Shown: in pieces, positions 58,978-64,000 of the stretch | Numbering within the stretch: the first letter of the stretch is position 1 | Layout: each line of letters starts with the position of its first letter | NCBI GenBank assembly: GCA_016748015.1 | Contig: JAAOMT010000697.1 | Span: forward strand, 194,868 to 258,867 | Reading direction: 5' to 3' | Origin: Geosiphon pyriformis | Lineage: Eukaryota > Glomeromycota > Glomeromycetes > Archaeosporales > Geosiphonaceae | DNA length: 64,000 nucleotides | Position numbers and translations under genes: made by a program | Notes under the pieces: generated by a model | Databases searched by the model: none | What the model saw: the letters and a program-made list of their open reading frames with translations, nothing else | Told to the model about the DNA's origin: nothing

Positions 58978-61900
58978 TCACGATGCGTTATCTCCATAGT
59001 CCCCTTCCAATAAATCATTTTCTAAGAGACTTTCAATATAGGGAAGATCTGGCTCTGCGAGGGAAAAAGTGGACTGGTATACATAAAGGTTAACATGCTG
59101 CACAAAAAATTCTATTTGTTTAAGGTGCGATATACTTCTCATCGTTAAGATAGGGCGCTTGAATTCACCATAAGAAGGAGAAGGTGCAGAGAACGAGTTA
59201 ATGAGCGAACCAGCTCTGAAATAGTTGCCTAGATAATTCTACATGTTGAGGAAAGTATCAGCTGCGCAAGATAATATGTTAGATAATTAGGTATAGTAAT
59301 TTTTGAAATGTTTACCTTGTCTGCATTTTCCCACTCTCCCCCCGTAAGTTTTTCTTTAAGCTTGTCGAAATGTGCATAAGGAGATCTTGTCATTGGATGA
59401 TTAATAACATCCCATGTGTCTGTGATAAACATCCATTGGTATCTGATAAAATAGTCATTGAATTGAGTTTTAATCTTTAAAAACCATAAGTCACATATTT
59501 CTCGTACATTTGGAATTCATCCGTCTGAAGCACGAATACTAAGTCCAAGAATTTACAGGCAGCTAAAAAAACATTAAGTTCTTCAGGTTTTTCTGGTGGC
59601 ACATCTTTTTCGAAAATTCCAAAAAGATTGATCTATGTGATTCACAGTGAAATTAGGTTGAAAACAAAAATAAAGAAAAATCTAATAAGGCAAGAGATTT
59701 TACTTACAAGCTCGGTTAATATAACTGGCCAAAAGTTCGATAAATGTTGATTTGATATTCGGCACAAGAGTATTCGTAAACATAAATAGATCTTGATAAA
59801 ATATTGATTAGACGCGGAATGGTGAAAAAGAAATTAATTTATCGTTTACCTCAATGTGCACTAATTCGGTAATGCCCAATTTTAGTAATTCAACCAATTT
59901 CTCCTGTACAATAGGCAATTGAGATAAATATTGATCCATCTTCCCGCAATATATTATAAAAGATAGACGCCTTAGGTTTAAGGCGCGATTATATGACTCT
60001 TGATCTTTGCTTGTAAATAATGTGTTGGCAGGAGAGGTCGAGATTCGACCTGATTACATTTATAAACAGAAACGTTATCTTTTAATATTTCAAATGAAAA
60101 AATATTTATGCTGGCCACAACAGGAAAAATTACATGCCTAGAATTTCAGCGAATCTTTCTTTTTCGGATATCATTATGATTTGGATGATTGTGCGCCATT
60201 TTGCGGTAGCTGCAGAACCCATAACAAAAAATCGATTGTCTATAAAAATATCCCATACTTCTTTGCGCCACTTGGGGTAAACAGAAGAGATTTGGGAGAT
60301 TTCACATAAAAGATCTAGAGTTTCATGGCTTATACCAACACTTGTGATAAAGAGAAATCAAGAAAGGTTTCCTTAATTATTGTTCGCATAAAGAATATCA
60401 ATATTTAGGGCAAATACCTTTGTTGCTTTCTTAAAGAAGGGGCGATTATATAATACATGACATTTGACATAATCTGAATGATCCGATCTGCCTCGAGAAC
60501 AAAAAAACGCCTTAAATTGGGAATGACAGATTTTGCAAGATATTGATTCACCTAACCAGCATAAATAATTTAGTATTTAAATGATTACAGTTCGAGCCTG
60601 ACTGGAAAACATTTCCATACCTGATCAATCATAAGTTCTTCTTTAGATTTCATCGCCAACTTTTTTTCATCAAATAGTAGGGTAGTTGATTGAGTCGGCT
60701 CAGGATCTTTATGTTCATTTACTGAAATGGATGATTGAGCTATTCCCAACAAGAATTGCCGAGTTTTTTAATTTTTAATTTTTCATATAACCAAAATCTT
60801 CCAATAAAAATTCGGATATAATTACGCTCCGAGCTGTTGCTTTCATCGTCATCCTCACGAATCGTCCGCCTGGCCCAAAGGAACTGATCAAACGATCGCC
60901 CAGCAATTTGGATACAATATTCCAATACTCGCTGGTATATATCCTAAGAGAATTATATACCAAGTTAAAAGTGAATCACATAAATCTTCCCCACTGTGCA
61001 TAATACTATACCTGCATTTCTCTTTGTGCTCTACTTTCTTTGAAAAATGTCCCCGAGGAGAGTTTATGAAAAACAACAGTCATAAATCTAGTTTAAGAAC
61101 GGTGTTTTGGCCAATAATATTCGAAGTAGTTAGAAAATTAGGTATAAAGGCCGATCATAAATTACTCCGAGGTTCCTTTTTTCAACCTTAGTAAAGAAGG
61201 AAGCAGATATTTATATACAGTTGCCTGTGCAGAAAAATCTTTGACATAAGCTAGACATTGAGGCCATACGTCGATCAAAGCTTCAGAATTAGCTTCAAGC
61301 GAATCAGAATAAACTTCAAGGAACCTTAATATTACGATATCCGATCTTGAAAAATCAATAAGCAACAATATTGTTTTTGGTTAGCAGGAAAATGGTTGAA
61401 ATAAGGAGAACATAAGAATGCTGATATACCGACAATTTATTATTTTTAAAAGTTGGTTTCTTAACACGCGAAGAATTTTGTGAACTGTAGGACCTGATAC
61501 GAGCACTGTCAAGCAATGAGATAATCGTTTTTTGGGGAGAACAGTTGGGTATGAGCTTTAGTACATCAATTATATAGCTTCCAACATAGCTGATTTCACC
61601 CTGCGTACCGGCGATACCATTAATAAAGTAAAAAGATCGTAAGATACAACCTTTTCAATTTTAATCGAGAGCATGAATCTTTAATACTGTACCTTTAAAT
61701 CCACACTATTGGAATTCTCCACATACCAAAGTTCAACAAAGGCCTCAATGAGCTCCGATCGGTTATTTTTACAAAGTCGATCCAATATCTTTATTATACG
61801 AGCAATAAACTTGCCACGCAAGACACATAAGGATTTCCCTAGCAAGTCCGTCTCGGTATTTGAATCAGAATTGGAGTATGGTGCTTTTTTGAGCATAGCC

Positions 61901-64000
61901 CAAATGTCAAGTAGGATATTAACTATGTTAGGGAATACACAATAAAGAATGTATTCACGTGGCTTTGTATAGAAATGTTGATGAAATTATTGGTTTAATT
62001 TACAAGTCATTCCTTTGCTGGTAGAAATATTAAATTGGATATACCTTTTGGTCTGCAGTAGAAACATCATTATTACTTGTATCAAAAGTAAACAAAGGCG
62101 AATCGGCCAAACCCGGTACAAGCCCCTCATTTGTTGCAACACTACCATTTGAGAAATCACCATTATCAATGGGATTATCTAAATCATCCATCGAATTTGA
62201 GATGCCATCCTGTAGGCAGAAAATTATGGTTTTTTCCAAACCAGCAAGCATAATGTTGATATTCCAATCTGACCCAGTCGTATGAAAGCCTGTCCTAGTA
62301 GAATCTATGATCCCAGTGGCTAAAGACTTTTCGTGGTGCTTTTCCATCTCCTCTTTCCATATTATTAACTGTTCGCACATGCATTGAAGTAAGGGGATTA
62401 AAATAGTGTTAAAGGATTGTCTAAAGTATGGAAGTGAGTTTAAAATAAAATCCATCCATTGCTGGATCAAAGGTCTGTTTGAAGGAAGGGATAATGCTTG
62501 AATTAGAACTTTTATAAGTGAAGGACAAATCCTAGGCGTTCGCACAGCTCGATGGTTTCCAAATGCTTCCTTTTCATCTTTTCTTGGTATCCTATCAGAT
62601 AAAAATTGTTGAGAAGATGGCGCAATTTCCGAAATTGTGGGCTCAATTAATGGCGATCTTTTTGAAATGATACTTGAAGCAGGCGAAGAAGGTCTATGAT
62701 GTGTTACGGGATTTGTTTTTGATGAAGATCCAATAATAATGATAGTAGAAAACAAAAGATGCAGAAGTCGTGCTTGCAAATCCAAACGTTTTGTTCGTAT
62801 ACTATAGAGCATCTTACGCAACACAACATCATGAATCATAAGAACCAAATCAGCATCCACCAGCTCTGGTCGAGTAAGTAATATATTAAGCAAATCGGTG
62901 GCATGAATTTGTATATATTCGTTTAATGTACTCATCGATGACAAAACCTCTGGCATTTCAGTTTCGATGTATCTCAAAGAAACTCTAATAAACAATTCTG
63001 TAAAGGAAATGTTTAAGGAAGAAGGAACCTCTTGGGAAAGCCAGTCACATTCTGCGAAAAATTCATACTTGGCAGTACCACTTCGCAAAGCTTTCAGAAA
63101 GCCCTGCCCACCGACCCTAGAAACTGTGAGCATAGTTTCAAAAACATATTTCACTTGAGCTTGGTTGAAAGGACGTGCATAGTAAAAAATTTCTAATAGC
63201 TCTTTATCGATTTCTATTTCAGAAATTCGGGATGTGATAGAAGGATCACAGATGATAGCGATTAAGGGATCTAGTAGTTTGGTATAACAATCTTGTTGGC
63301 ATCTTATCCATGTTTCACCGGCTCGACGATTTGTTGGATTCTCATCTCGAAGAGTATCTAGAATTAGAAACATTGGCTGAGAAAATTCTATGCTAATATT
63401 GCGATAATCGTCAGAAAGTCTCCAAAATATAGCAAAGCTTTCGTAAGAGGAAAGTCTAGCAATAGTGTCTTTTTGAATTAAATATTCCGCTATTATTGTC
63501 TCGACATACTTGGCTGGAGAGATTTGTTGAAGCATCCAAATAAGTTCAACAGTTCTCAAATGATACATAATGTTCTGAGGATTAAGAAATGACCATAACC
63601 TATCGACAATGATACGAGTTTGCTGCTTTGGCTCCAGTAATGATGGAGAAATAATTCGCTTTTCAACAATCAGATTAACAATAGTCGAAAGAGCCGAGTC
63701 GATTATATGAAAGTTATTGACCATATAGCAGCACTTAACCAACGAGTGGATCCAACCGCCATCAAAGAATTTAACTGTTATAAAACGCCGAACCTCAGTA
63801 GATTCGAATGGGTATGTGTTGAAATAAGTCGATATTTTCTTCAACAAAGTACAGCTTCGATCTAATACGGCAGTTATATGTGGTGACATGACGGAGTCGG
63901 TATATATGTGTTGCTGAATGATAAAACTGCTACTGGCGTTTTGAATAAAGTTCAAAAGAGCCTTGAGCAGCTCTTCCAACAGGGATAGTCCCTTTATGCC
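58978..64000 (-). CDS. DOP1: DOP1/Dopey family protein, C-terminal part (5' end outside window)
   Basis: The reading frame is open at the right edge, so the N-terminal part lies beyond 64000. A large exon runs from the edge to 62045. Further exons at 61962-61693 and 61600-61430 follow in phase 0, then about 8-10 smaller exons down to the stop at 58980-58978. Diagnostic stretches are FIRVSLRYIETEMPEVLSSM and RLDLQARLLHLLF (62800) and, near the end, a VLQTDEFQMY-type segment joined to QWMFITDTWDVI (59430) and SLLENDLLEGDYGDNAS. Dop1 is a peripheral Golgi/endosome protein that works with Mon2 and flippase Neo1 in membrane traffic. Exon borders below 61430 were not all resolved. Confidence 0.85.

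Noticed and set aside
1-64000. tRNA, rRNA or snRNA genes
   Set aside because: I looked for the GGTTCGAATCC-type B box with a paired acceptor stem and for rRNA signatures and saw none that held; a covariance-model scan would be decisive.

Overview
This is a 64 kb window of AT-rich, intron-dense eukaryotic DNA. It most likely comes from an arbuscular mycorrhizal fungus (Glomeromycotina, for example Gigaspora, Rhizophagus or a relative). The evidence is short 50-120 nt introns with GTAAGT/AG borders, fungal genes (VAC8, PFA4-type DHHC transferase, RRP7, GPI2/PIGC, GTP cyclohydrolase I, mL44), and two retrotransposon groups that I know from Glomeromycotina assemblies. The genus is inference.

Layout. 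1-18.4 kb is a repeat island. An LTR of family B (104-1113, plus orientation) abuts element A, a minus-strand Ty3/gypsy-like element (1114-7945) that carries a dUTPase domain before the reverse transcriptase. Element A sits inside the protease gene of element B (7946-11406, minus). Element B in turn cuts off the 5' part of a plus-strand LINE (11407-15592). A LINE scrap (15.6-15.9 kb) and an ORF1-only LINE (16.1-18.4 kb) follow. 19.1-37.1 kb is a gene block: a membrane protein, a TCAIM/DUF4460-like protein, mitochondrial ribosomal protein mL44, RRP7, VAC8, a Rieske protein, a TMEM198/DUF4203-like membrane protein, an unknown acidic protein and GTP cyclohydrolase I. 37.2-45.3 kb is a second repeat island: a microsatellite and a long decayed LINE split by a solo LTR of family B. 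45.6-64 kb is a second gene block: a METTL21/Rkm5-like methyltransferase, PIGC/GPI2, a DPY30/Sdc1-like COMPASS subunit, Integrator subunit INTS6, PFA4 and the C-terminal part of DOP1/Dopey, which runs off the right edge.

The host genes were rebuilt exon by exon; nearly all models close in frame over all their introns. They are ordinary housekeeping genes without operon logic. Several touch membrane trafficking or lipid anchoring (VAC8, PFA4, PIGC, DOP1) and two touch chromatin or RNA (DPY30, INTS6), but I see no evidence that they form a functional cluster. VAC8 is a classic acylated protein and PFA4 an acyltransferase; that pairing is coincidental as far as the sequence shows.

The most notable points are these. 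An exact 19-bp Tn5/Nextera mosaic end lies inside an LTR, flanked by a 139-bp duplication, which marks an assembly artefact. Most checked stops and catalytic-site losses in the elements fit C-to-T or G-to-A change. The Ty3 polyprotein carries a dUTPase and a cysteine-rich domain. A shared 3' module joins autonomous and ORF1-only LINEs. A full-length Integrator subunit is present in a fungus. The mL44 gene has GG-AG and GC-AG introns. I found no CRISPR array, no rRNA and no convincing tRNA. I do not see a clearly new biological system.
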